DNA from: Actinomycetota bacterium
GTDB lineage: Bacteria > Actinomycetota > Thermoleophilia > Gaiellales > Gaiellaceae
Length of the DNA stretch: 7,488 nucleotides
Direction of reading: 5' to 3'
Assembly: GCA_013694685.1 (NCBI GenBank)
Contig: JACDBY010000452.1
Span: 1 to 7,488 of the forward strand
The translations under genes and the position numbers were made by a program. The notes below the pieces were generated by a model, which worked only from the letters and a program-made list of their open reading frames with translations, searched no databases and was not told the origin of the DNA. This document shows positions 1 to 7,488 of the stretch, piece by piece. Position 1 is the first letter of the stretch. Each line of letters starts with the position of its first letter.

Positions 1-93
1 AAGCCCATGTGCGAGCGGTGCCGCGTCATCAAGCGGCACGGGCGCACCATGGTGATCTGCACCAACCCTCGGCATAAGCAACGTCAGGGCTAG
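1..93 (+). CDS. rpmJ: 50S ribosomal protein L36, 3' part (5' end outside window)
   Basis: Frame 1 is open from the window edge to a TAG at 91-93, giving 30 residues. They begin [15 protein letters not shown] and end with [13 protein letters not shown]. This is the L36 signature: a CxxC pair, then a Cys and a His in the CTNPRH segment, which together bind one zinc ion (the C+ form of L36). L36 is normally 37-38 residues, so only about seven N-terminal residues are missing. L36 is a small protein of the large ribosomal subunit. It lies 10 bases upstream of rpsM, and its stop codon overlaps the rpsM Shine-Dalgarno sequence, so the two are very probably co-transcribed. The identification is secure; only the start is unseen. 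Confidence 0.95.
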   Translation, partial: KPMCERCRVIKRHGRTMVICTNPRHKQRQG

Positions 94-96
94 GAG
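92..96 (+). promoter_or_regulatory. Shine-Dalgarno site for rpsM
   Basis: AGGAG at 92-96 overlaps the rpmJ stop codon and lies 7 bases before the TTG at 104. It decides the choice of the uncommon TTG start for rpsM, since no ATG or GTG start in that frame fits the conserved S13 N-terminus. Confidence 0.8.
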
Positions 97-103
97 AACC
101 CAT

Positions 104-487
104 TTGGCACGCATCGCCGGCGTCAACCTCCCGAACCAGAAGCGTCTCGAGATCGGCCTGACCTACATCTACGGGATCGGTCAGTCGACCGCGCGCAAGG
201 TCTGCAAGGAGCTCGGGCTCGACCCCGACCACAAGATCAAGGACCTCACCGACGACGAGGTCTCGAAGCTCCGCGCGCACATCGACGGCGAGCTCGAGGT
301 GGAAGGTGATCTGCGACGCGAACGGACGCAGGCTATCAAGCGCCTGTCGGAGATCGGCTGCTATCGCGGCGTGCGCCACCGGCGCAACCTCCCGGTGCAC
401 GGCCAGCGGACGAAGACGAACGCCCGCACCCGCAAGGGTCCGAAGAAGACCGTCGGGCGCGGTAAGAAGGCGGCGACGAAGACCTGA
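104..487 (+). CDS. rpsM: 30S ribosomal protein S13
   Basis: This 127-residue protein matches S13 along its whole length. It begins [14 protein letters not shown], contains the helix-two turns-helix region ([18 protein letters not shown], residues about 22-40), and carries the strongly conserved EGDLRRE and [10 protein letters not shown]...[18 protein letters not shown] block at about residues 67-114. A basic tail follows ([14 protein letters not shown]). S13 sits in the head of the small subunit, contacts the P-site tRNA through its tail, and forms inter-subunit bridges. The start is TTG, supported by a Shine-Dalgarno sequence 7 bases upstream and by the invariant MARIAG N-terminus. Its TGA stop shares one base with the rpsK ATG, implying translational coupling. 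The length is slightly above the E. coli form (118 residues) because of the tail. Confidence 0.97.
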   Translation: MARIAGVNLPNQKRLEIGLTYIYGIGQSTARKVCKELGLDPDHKIKDLTDDEVSKLRAHIDGELEVEGDLRRERTQAIKRLSEIGCYRGVRHRRNLPVHGQRTKTNARTRKGPKKTVGRGKKAATKT

Positions 488-891
488 TGGCACCTCCACG
501 CAAAGCAGCGACGCGCGGTCGCACACGCCGCCGCGTCCGCAAGAACATCGCGATCGGCCAGGCGCACATCAAGACGTCGTTCAACAACACGATCGTCTCG
601 CTCACGGACAACGAGGGGAACGTGATCGCGTGGGAGTCAGCCGGCTCGGCCGGCTTCAAGGGCTCCCGCAAGTCGACGCCGTTCGCCGCCCAGGTGACCG
701 CCGACAACGCCGCTCGCAAGGGCATGGAGCACGGGTTGCAGAAGGTCGAGGTGTTCGTCAAGGGGCCGGGCTCGGGTCGTGAGACCGCGATCCGCTCGCT
801 CCAGGCGGCGGGTCTCGAGATTCTCGGCGTCAAGGACGTCTCGCCGCAGGCCCATAACGGGGTCCGTCCGAAGAAGCGGAGGCGTGGCTAG
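487..891 (+). CDS. rpsK: 30S ribosomal protein S11
   Basis: This 134-residue protein has a lysine/arginine-rich N-terminal extension (residues 1-20). The S11 core follows: [28 protein letters not shown] at about 26-53, [13 protein letters not shown] at about 57-69, [20 protein letters not shown] at about 93-112, and the terminal [13 protein letters not shown]11 lies in the platform of the small subunit near the E site and the mRNA exit path. The ATG overlaps the rpsM stop by one base. No strong Shine-Dalgarno sequence lies at normal distance (AAGAAGG ends 16 bases upstream), so coupled translation from rpsM is likely. Its stop overlaps the rpsD GTG by one base. Nothing is unusual in the conserved residues. 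Confidence 0.97.
   Translation: MAPPRKAATRGRTRRRVRKNIAIGQAHIKTSFNNTIVSLTDNEGNVIAWESAGSAGFKGSRKSTPFAAQVTADNAARKGMEHGLQKVEVFVKGPGSGRETAIRSLQAAGLEILGVKDVSPQAHNGVRPKKRRRG
878..882 (+). promoter_or_regulatory. Shine-Dalgarno site for rpsD
   Basis: GGAGG at 878-882, inside the last codons of rpsK, is 8 bases before the rpsD GTG at 891. It is the strongest anti-16S match among the ribosomal genes here and supports the GTG start. Confidence 0.8.
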
Positions 892-1511
892 TGGCCCGCG
901 ATCTGGGACCGAAGTGCCGTCAGTGTCGCCGCGAGGGGCTCAAGCTCTTCCTCAAGGGCGAGCGCTGCCTCACGGAGAAGTGCGCGATCGAGCGCCGCTC
1001 GTACCCGCCGGGCGAGCACGGTCGCGGGCGGATCAAGCAGAGCGAGTACCTGCTGCAGCTGCGTGAGAAGCAGAAGGCGCGGCGGTACTACGGCCTCCTC
1101 GAGAAGCAGTTCCGCAACACGTACCAGAAGGCGTCGGCGAGGACAGGCCCCACGGGCGAGAACCTGCTGCGGATGCTCGAGACGCGGCTCGACAACGTCG
1201 TCTACCGGCTCGGCTTCGCCGGCTCCCGGGCGCAGGCGCGGCAGCTCGTCCGTCACGGACACTTCCTCGTGAACGGGCGCCGGGTCAACATCCCGAGCTA
1301 CGGAGTGCGACCGGATGACATCGTCTCGCTCAAGCAGGGCAGCCCGGCAGAGTCGATCGTGCGCGACGCGACCGACCTGACCGCGTCCGTCTCGCCCTGG
1401 CTCCAGGCAGACCACGACGGGCTCACGGGCAAGATGCTGAAGTGGCCCGAGCGCGCCGAGATCGACACGCCCGTGCAGGAATCACTGATCGTCGAGCTCT
1501 ACTCGAAGTAG
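891..1511 (+). CDS. rpsD: 30S ribosomal protein S4, zinc-cysteine form
   Basis: This 206-residue protein is full length for S4. The N-terminus carries four cysteines at residues 9, 12, 26 and 31 (C-x2-C-x13-C-x4-C), the same spacing as the zinc site of Thermus S4. Next come the [11 protein letters not shown] segment and the [20 protein letters not shown] helix region. The S4 RNA-binding domain (about 98-160) contains [33 protein letters not shown]. The protein ends in VELYSK. S4 nucleates small-subunit assembly by binding the 5' domain of 16S rRNA. In E. coli it also represses its own alpha operon; whether it does so here cannot be seen. Its position between rpsK and rpoA matches mycobacteria, but mycobacterial S4, as I recall it, lacks these cysteines. 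The GTG start is fixed by a GGAGG site and the one-base overlap with rpsK. Confidence 0.97.
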   Translation: MARDLGPKCRQCRREGLKLFLKGERCLTEKCAIERRSYPPGEHGRGRIKQSEYLLQLREKQKARRYYGLLEKQFRNTYQKASARTGPTGENLLRMLETRLDNVVYRLGFAGSRAQARQLVRHGHFLVNGRRVNIPSYGVRPDDIVSLKQGSPAESIVRDATDLTASVSPWLQADHDGLTGKMLKWPERAEIDTPVQESLIVELYSK

Positions 1512-1531
1512 GGGCGAGATACATCTCGCCC
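1512..1531 (+). promoter_or_regulatory. Stem-loop between rpsD and rpoA
   Basis: GGGCGAGAT at 1512-1520 is perfectly complementary to ATCTCGCCC at 1523-1531. It starts on the base after the rpsD stop. As RNA it would fold into an 8-bp stem with a UACA tetraloop. No U-run follows, so it is not a standard intrinsic terminator, and rpoA downstream must be transcribed. It could be a processing site, a partial attenuator or a 3'-end protector for the upstream ribosomal mRNA. The structure is read directly from the sequence; the role is inferred. Confidence 0.55.
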
Positions 1532-1536
1532 GAGCG

Positions 1537-1549
1537 GTCGCAACGCGAC
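1537..1549 (+). promoter_or_regulatory. Small second stem-loop upstream of rpoA
   Basis: GTCGC at 1537-1541 pairs with GCGAC at 1545-1549 across an AAC loop. It lies five bases after the larger stem-loop and seven bases before the rpoA Shine-Dalgarno region. A 5-bp stem is weak and could be chance. It is recorded because it makes a tandem pair within a 55-base gap. Confidence 0.3.
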
Positions 1550-1556
1550 AGACCCG

Positions 1557-1562
1557 AAAGGA
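1557..1562 (+). promoter_or_regulatory. Shine-Dalgarno site for rpoA
   Basis: AAAGGA at 1557-1562 lies 4 bases before ATG 1567. It favours this start over the in-frame ATG at 1588 (residue 8), which has no purine-rich site upstream. Confidence 0.7.
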
Positions 1563-1566
1563 TCAC

Positions 1567-2541
1567 ATGAGCACCCGTTCCACCCTGATGGACTTCCAGA
1601 CGCCCCGGATCGTCTCCGAGGATGCCGACGAGCGCGCCGGCCGGTTCACGATCGAGCCGCTCGACCGCGGCTTCGGCTACACCTTCGGCAACTCGCTGCG
1701 GCGCGTGCTGCTCTCGTCGCTCGAGGGTGCCGCCGTCACGGCTGTCAAGATCGAGGGCGTCGCACACGAGTTCACGACGCTGCCGGGCGTCCGCGAGGAC
1801 GTCACCGACATCATCCTCAACCTCAAAGATCTCGTCTGCCGCCTCCACGGCGAGTCGCCCGAGATCGAGGTGCACCTCTCGAAGAAAGGCCCCGGCGCCG
1901 TCACGGCCGCCGACATCGAGGCGCCCGCGGACCTCGAGATCCTGAACACCGAGCTCGAGCTCGCGCACCTCGCGGACAAGGGGAAGCTCGAGATGACATT
2001 GACGATCGGACGGGGGCGGGGCTACCTGCCCGCCGACGGGAATCGCGGACCTGAGACCGCGATCGGTGTCATCCCGATCGACTCGATCTTCGCCCCCGTG
2101 CGTCGCGTCTCGTACGAGGTCGAGGCCGCGCGCGTGGGTCAGCGCACCGACTACGACAAGCTTGTCCTCGACGTCACGACGGACGGATCGGTCGCACCGA
2201 AGGACGCGATCGCCGAGGCCGCCGAGATCCTCATCCGGCAGCTCCAGATCTTCACCGAGCTGGACCGGATCGACATCGTCGGTGAGACCGCGACCTCGGA
2301 GGCCGAGGCACCCGCGACGACGCACGGGATGGAGAACTTCCCGATCGAGGAGCTCGAGCTGGGCGTCCGTTCGTACAACTGCCTCAAGCGCGTCGGCATC
2401 GAGACGATCGGCGATCTCACCTCGAAGTCAGAGAACGAGCTCGCGGCGATCCCGAACTTCGGTCGTAAGTCGATCGAAGAGGTGCGGGAGACGCTCGCCG
2501 CCCACGGACTCGTGCTCAAGGGCGAGGAGCTTCCGGGGTAA
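1567..2541 (+). CDS. rpoA: DNA-directed RNA polymerase subunit alpha
   Basis: This 324-residue protein has the usual alpha layout. The N-terminal assembly domain (about 1-240) includes [29 protein letters not shown] at 37-65 and [13 protein letters not shown] at 67-79. An acidic, alanine-rich linker spans about 240-256. The C-terminal domain spans about 257-320. The DNA- and activator-contacting residues of the E. coli 265 determinant are all present with an offset of three: R268, N271, C272, K274, G299, K301, S302 and E305. Two alpha subunits dimerise and scaffold beta and beta-prime; the C-terminal domain binds UP elements and regulators. The gene lies 55 bases after rpsD, behind two stem-loops and its own Shine-Dalgarno site, so its expression could be partly uncoupled from the ribosomal genes. 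The stop is 2 bases before rplQ. No anomaly is seen. Confidence 0.98.
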   Translation: MSTRSTLMDFQTPRIVSEDADERAGRFTIEPLDRGFGYTFGNSLRRVLLSSLEGAAVTAVKIEGVAHEFTTLPGVREDVTDIILNLKDLVCRLHGESPEIEVHLSKKGPGAVTAADIEAPADLEILNTELELAHLADKGKLEMTLTIGRGRGYLPADGNRGPETAIGVIPIDSIFAPVRRVSYEVEAARVGQRTDYDKLVLDVTTDGSVAPKDAIAEAAEILIRQLQIFTELDRIDIVGETATSEAEAPATTHGMENFPIEELELGVRSYNCLKRVGIETIGDLTSKSENELAAIPNFGRKSIEEVRETLAAHGLVLKGEELPG

Positions 2542-2543
2542 CG

Positions 2544-2912
2544 ATGCGCCACGCACGCTCAGGCAAGAAGCTCGGTCGCGACTCCGCGCACCGCAAGGCG
2601 CTCTACTCGAACCTCGCGGGTGCGCTCATCACGCATGGGCGGATCGAGACGACCGAGGCAAAGGCGAAGGCGGTACGACCGTACGCCGAGAAGCTCGTCA
2701 CGCTCGGCAAGCGCGGCGATCTCCACGCGCGGCGGCTGGCGCTGGCCGAGCTCCGCTCGAACGACGTGGTGCATAGGCTCTTCACCGATGTCGCGCCGCG
2801 CTTCAGCGAGCGGAACGGCGGCTACACGCGCGTGGTCAAGCTCGGCCCGCGCCAGGGGGATGCCGCCCAGATGGCGCTCCTCGAGTTCGTGGACTTCGAT
2901 CCGGTGGCCTAG
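2544..2912 (+). CDS. rplQ: 50S ribosomal protein L17
   Basis: This 122-residue protein matches L17 throughout. It begins [20 protein letters not shown], continues with [33 protein letters not shown] at about 33-65, and has [33 protein letters not shown] at about 84-116. L17 sits near the peptide exit tunnel on the large subunit. The ATG is 2 bases after the rpoA stop. The GGGG just upstream is only a weak ribosome site and GAGGAG is 14 bases away, so translational coupling to rpoA is likely. The last seven codons (VDFDPVA, from 2889) plus the stop form the 5' arm, loop and start of the 3' arm of a long hairpin, so the gene end also serves as an RNA structure. This is the last gene of the alpha operon. 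Confidence 0.97.
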   Translation: MRHARSGKKLGRDSAHRKALYSNLAGALITHGRIETTEAKAKAVRPYAEKLVTLGKRGDLHARRLALAELRSNDVVHRLFTDVAPRFSERNGGYTRVVKLGPRQGDAAQMALLEFVDFDPVA

Positions 2913-2931
2913 CCACCGGATCAAAGTCCAC
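2889..2931 (+). terminator. Long hairpin spanning the rplQ stop (probable operon end)
   Basis: A 20-base arm at 2889-2908 is complementary to 2912-2931 at 19 of 20 positions. The single mismatch is C2897 against A2923, and the loop is CTA (2909-2911). The rplQ TAG (2910-2912) lies in the loop and the first base of the 3' arm. The flanking purine-rich sequence has no U-run, so termination, if it occurs here, would be of the U-less kind or Rho-assisted; it could also protect the mRNA 3' end. A repeat of this length and fidelity is very unlikely to be chance. The structure is seen directly; the function is inferred from its location at the operon end. Confidence 0.75.
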
Positions 2932-2943
2932 AAGTCGGTCCCT

Positions 2944-2967
2944 TGGGCGTGGCTTCAGCCGCGCCCA
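2944..2967 (+). terminator. Intrinsic terminator candidate after rplQ
   Basis: TGGGCG at 2944-2949 pairs with CGCCCA at 2962-2967. The inner GGCT (2951-2954) pairs with AGCC (2957-2960), and a T2950/G2961 wobble joins the two parts. As RNA this gives about 10 pairs closing a UUCA tetraloop. The tail CTCTTCT (2968-2974) is pyrimidine-rich, with four T in seven bases. This is the closest approach to a canonical intrinsic terminator in the window. It starts 13 bases after the rplQ hairpin, making a tandem arrangement. Confidence 0.6.
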
Positions 2968-2973
2968 CTCTTC

Positions 2974-2979
2974 TAGGCT
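2974..2979 (+). promoter_or_regulatory. Candidate -10 box for a leaderless transcript
   Basis: TAGGCT fits the actinobacterial TAnnnT -10 pattern. Its last T is 7 bases before the TTG at 2986, so transcription would start at the first base of the start codon. No good -35 match exists at 16-18 bases spacing (GCTTCA, GGCTTC or TGGCTT), and that region lies within the terminator hairpin. It would drive the four-gene operon that follows. This is an inference from position and consensus only. TTG is a poor codon for leaderless initiation, which counts against it. Confidence 0.4.
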
Positions 2980-2985
2980 GAGCGC

Positions 2986-3327
2986 TTGCTCACCCTCCTC
3001 GCAGTCGTCCTGGCGCTCACGGTGCTCCCGTCCCCGTGGGGGTGGATAGCCGTCGTCGCGGCCGCTGCGATCGACGTCGTCGAGACGGTGATCCTCCTCC
3101 GGTGGTCGAGGCGCCGTCGTGCCACGGTCGGTGCCGAGACACTCATCGGGCGGCGAGCGGTCGTCGTCACCGCGCTAACCCCCCGCGGCCAGGTGAAGCT
3201 CGACGGCGAGGTCTGGGAGGCGCGGGCCGGAACGGAGCTCGAGCCGGGGAGTGAGGTCGTCGTCACCGGTCTCGACGGCCTCGTGCTCGACGTCGAGCAG
3301 CGCTTGTACCAGACGCAAGCCCCGTGA
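2986..3327 (+). CDS. NfeD-like small membrane protein
   Basis: This is a 113-residue protein. Two hydrophobic segments (about 2-14 and 20-38), broken by PSPWG, are followed by a basic cluster RWSRRRR (39-45). By the positive-inside rule the C-terminal part should be cytoplasmic. Residues about 49-105 resemble the NfeD C-terminal OB-fold ([28 protein letters not shown]...[20 protein letters not shown]), with the usual LxPxGxVxLxGExWxA pattern. NfeD proteins normally partner with stomatin/SPFH proteins in membrane quality control, but no SPFH gene is visible here. The frame is closed by TAG at 2974, so TTG 2986 is the earliest plausible start; the next GTG (3022) would remove the first membrane helix. 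No clear Shine-Dalgarno site is present. The stop overlaps the truA GTG by 4 bases. The family is well supported; the function is not known. Confidence 0.82.
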   Translation: MLTLLAVVLALTVLPSPWGWIAVVAAAAIDVVETVILLRWSRRRRATVGAETLIGRRAVVVTALTPRGQVKLDGEVWEARAGTELEPGSEVVVTGLDGLVLDVEQRLYQTQAP

Positions 3328-4046
3328 AGCTGCTCCGCCTGACGCTCGAGTACGACGGCACCGGCTTCCAGGGGTGGGCACGGCAGCCGGGGGCACGGAC
3401 GATCGAAGGCGTGCTGCGCGAGGCACTCACCGGGATACTCCCGCGCTGGGACCAGCTCGTCGTCGCGGGCCGCACGGACGCCGGAGTCCATGCGAGCGGC
3501 CAGGTCGCGAGCCTCCTCGCCGAGGGCGGGCCGCCGCTCCAGCGACTCGCCGCTGCGCTCAACGCGGTGCTCCCGTCCGACGTTGCCGTCGTCGTCGCTG
3601 AGGCCGCAGAGACGGGCTTCAACGCCCGCTTCTCGGCGACGGCGCGCTCGTACCGCTACGTCGTCCTCTCGACGCCGGTCAGGGCTCCGCTTCGCGCCCG
3701 GCGTGCGTTGTGGTGGCCTCGCTCGGTGGACGAGACCGCGCTCCACGCCTGCGCGTCGGCCCTGGCCGGCGACCACGACTTCACGGCGTTCACGCCGGCG
3801 GAGACCCACCATGAGGTCTTCCGTCGGACGATCCGGGCGGCGAACTGGGAGCGACGTGGCGACGAGCTGCACTTCACGATCACCGCCGATTCCTTCCTCC
3901 GGCACATGGTGCGCACCCTCGTCGGGACGATGCTCGAGGCTGACCCCTCGACGTTCGAGCGCCTGCTCGAGGGCCGGCCGCGGGCCCAGGCCGGCACGAC
4001 GGCGCCGCCGTGGGGTCTCTTCCTCGAGCGCGTCGACTACTCCTGA
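3324..4046 (+). CDS. truA: tRNA pseudouridine(38-40) synthase TruA
   Basis: This 240-residue protein is of normal TruA length. It opens with the family start [32 protein letters not shown] (4-35). The catalytic motif [14 protein letters not shown] (49-62) carries the nucleophilic Asp52. [16 protein letters not shown] follows at 99-114, then GDHDFTAF (149-156), [15 protein letters not shown] (189-203) and the C-terminal [17 protein letters not shown] (223-239). TruA isomerises uridines at positions 38-40 in the anticodon arm of tRNAs. It acts as a homodimer without cofactors in the cytoplasm. The GTG start overlaps the upstream NfeD-like stop (GTGA) and has no evident Shine-Dalgarno site, so coupled translation is likely. 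Placement just beyond rplQ is common in actinobacteria and other bacteria, but the inserted NfeD-like gene is less usual. No key residue is missing. Confidence 0.96.
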   Translation: MKLLRLTLEYDGTGFQGWARQPGARTIEGVLREALTGILPRWDQLVVAGRTDAGVHASGQVASLLAEGGPPLQRLAAALNAVLPSDVAVVVAEAAETGFNARFSATARSYRYVVLSTPVRAPLRARRALWWPRSVDETALHACASALAGDHDFTAFTPAETHHEVFRRTIRAANWERRGDELHFTITADSFLRHMVRTLVGTMLEADPSTFERLLEGRPRAQAGTTAPPWGLFLERVDYS

Positions 4047-4060
4047 CTACGATCGAAGGC

Positions 4061-6704
<2,644 letters not shown>

Positions 6705-6705
6705 G

Positions 6706-6725
6706 GGGCCGGACCTGTCCGGCCC
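6706..6725 (+). terminator. Palindromic stem-loop after ligA
   Basis: GGGCCGGAC at 6706-6714 is perfectly complementary to GTCCGGCCC at 6717-6725, starting two bases after the ligA stop. The fold is at least 8 bp of nearly pure G-C with a CCUG loop. No U-run follows on either strand. Placement between convergent genes suggests a bidirectional, U-less terminator or 3'-end stabiliser. The structure is seen directly; the function is inferred. Confidence 0.65.
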
Positions 6726-6737
6726 GTCGCCGTCGTG

Positions 6738-6762
6738 CGGAGCCCGGGTCTGCCGGTCTCCG
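6738..6762. terminator. Second stem-loop in the convergent gap
   Basis: CGGAG (6738-6742) pairs with CTCCG (6758-6762), and the inner CCGG (6744-6747) pairs with CCGG (6753-6756). There is a single C/T mismatch and a five-base loop. On the minus strand it lies about 20 bases beyond the stop of the carboxypeptidase gene, the usual place for a terminator, but no U-run follows. High G+C raises the chance of accidental pairing. Confidence 0.4.
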
Positions 6763-6782
6763 GGGCGGGTTGTATCTCGTCC

Positions 6783-7488
6783 CTACGGCGACGTCGCGGC
6801 GCGCGCGAACCGAGATTTCGCGAGCGTCGTCACGAACGAGTCCTGCGCGATCCGGGCTGGCCAGAAGGCGACGGGCGAGCCGCTCTGGAGCACGGCGAAG
6901 ACGACCGAGTCGTTGACGAGCCCGGTGAGCGTGCACGCGATGCTCGTCGTGCCCGTCTTGCCCTTCAGCACCCCCGTGAGCGCGGAGAGCCGGTTCCTGA
7001 GCGTCCCGCTGCGACCCGAGACTGCGAGGGAGTCGAGGAAGGCTTCGCGGATGCGCGGGTTCTCGAGCCCGGCGCGAATGACGCCGACGAGGGCGACCGC
7101 GGTGAGGCGGTCGAGCGACGAGAGGCCCGAGCCGTCGACGATCCGGACACCAGTCATAGGGATCCCGGCAGCCCCCATCTCGTCATGGACGGCCGCCGCA
7201 CCTCGTGCGGTCGTCCCCACGCGGCCGTCGAGCGTGCCGAGATGCTTGAGCACCATCTCGGCCGTGAAGTTGTCGCTGTCGCGGTTCATCGTGCCGACGA
7301 GGACAGCGAGGCTCGCGGAGTGGTCGACGCCGAGGACCACGGCCTCCGTGGGTGCGCGTCCGAGACCGGCCGCGCCGGCGACGTCCACACCTCGCTCGAC
7401 GAGGGCGGCGCGGAGCAGCTTCGCGGCGAGTAGCGGCGGCGCGTACTTCGGCCAGCCGTCCGCCCGATCGACGACGAGCGCCGACAGC
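6783..7488 (-). CDS. dacB: D-alanyl-D-alanine carboxypeptidase/endopeptidase, PBP4 type (peptidase S13), C-terminal part
   Basis: The minus-strand frame is open from the window edge (first whole codon 7487-7485) to a TAG at 6785-6783, giving 234 residues; the N-terminal half lies outside. The visible protein begins LSALVVDRADGWPKYAPP and continues through an SxN motif, Ser-Asp-Asn in MNRDSDNFTAEMVLKHLG (codons 7277-7269). A conserved DGSGLSSLDRLTA segment follows, then KTG in GKTGTTS (codons 6959-6951). The SxN-to-KTG distance of about 108 residues matches PBP4 proteins (E. coli DacB about 111). The active-site SxxK is expected upstream, out of view. These enzymes act outside the membrane, trimming D-Ala from peptidoglycan stem peptides or cutting cross-links. 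GTG 7388 is not the true start, because S13 homology continues upstream of it. The gene converges on ligA. Confidence 0.92.
   Translation of the reverse strand, partial: LSALVVDRADGWPKYAPPLLAAKLLRAALVERGVDVAGAAGLGRAPTEAVVLGVDHSASLAVLVGTMNRDSDNFTAEMVLKHLGTLDGRVGTTARGAAAVHDEMGAAGIPMTGVRIVDGSGLSSLDRLTAVALVGVIRAGLENPRIREAFLDSLAVSGRSGTLRNRLSALTGVLKGKTGTTSIACTLTGLVNDSVVFAVLQSGSPVAFWPARIAQDSFVTTLAKSRFARAATSP

Noticed and set aside
1423..2325. 300-codon minus-strand frame opposite rpsD and rpoA
   Set aside because: The translation is Arg/Asp/Val-rich without known motifs, and it lies antisense to the highly conserved rpoA. It is best explained as a composition artefact.
6735..7433. Plus-strand 232-codon frame opposite the carboxypeptidase gene
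   Set aside because: The minus strand here encodes a clear S13 peptidase with SDN and KTG motifs at the right spacing. The plus frame is Arg/Glu/Asp-rich and featureless.

Overview
The window is about 7.5 kb of GC-rich, almost fully coding bacterial chromosome (by eye well over 60% G+C, with strong use of GTG and TTG starts). It holds nine complete or nearly complete protein genes and one fragment, all readily assigned to families. The gene order rpmJ-rpsM-rpsK-rpsD-rpoA-rplQ followed closely by truA is typical of Actinomycetota. The zinc-cysteine form of S4 and the GC-rich, acid-rich proteins suggest a deep-branching actinobacterial class such as Thermoleophilia/Gaiellales or Rubrobacteria, rather than Mycobacterium or Streptomyces. 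The class-level placement is inferred from remembered family sequences, not computed.

Region 1 (1-2912, + strand) is the distal end of the ribosomal protein supercluster, the alpha operon: the tail of rpmJ (L36), rpsM (S13), rpsK (S11), rpsD (S4), rpoA (RNA polymerase alpha) and rplQ (L17). Genes abut or overlap by one base, except for a 55-base gap before rpoA that contains two small stem-loops. The operon ends in a striking 43-base hairpin whose 5' arm is the last seven codons of rplQ. A second GC-rich hairpin with a pyrimidine-rich tail follows it.

Region 2 (2986-6704, + strand) is a compact second operon: a small membrane protein with an NfeD-type OB domain, truA (tRNA pseudouridine synthase), a HAD-family phosphatase of the PpaX/Gph type, and ligA (NAD+-dependent DNA ligase). 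Three of the four genes overlap a neighbour. An actinobacterial -10-like hexamer sits exactly where a leaderless transcript would start at the first gene's TTG codon.

Region 3 (6705-7488) is a 78-base convergent intergenic gap with two back-to-back stem-loops. It is followed on the minus strand by the C-terminal half of a PBP4-type D-alanyl-D-alanine carboxypeptidase (peptidase S13) that runs off the right edge.

No RNA gene, mobile element, CRISPR array, attachment site or origin is visible. No gene-free stretch reaches 300 bases; the largest gap is 78 bases. I find no evidence of a new multi-gene system. The points worth a second look are the RNA structures at the gene borders, the terminator encoded inside rplQ, and the NfeD-truA-HAD-ligA grouping.
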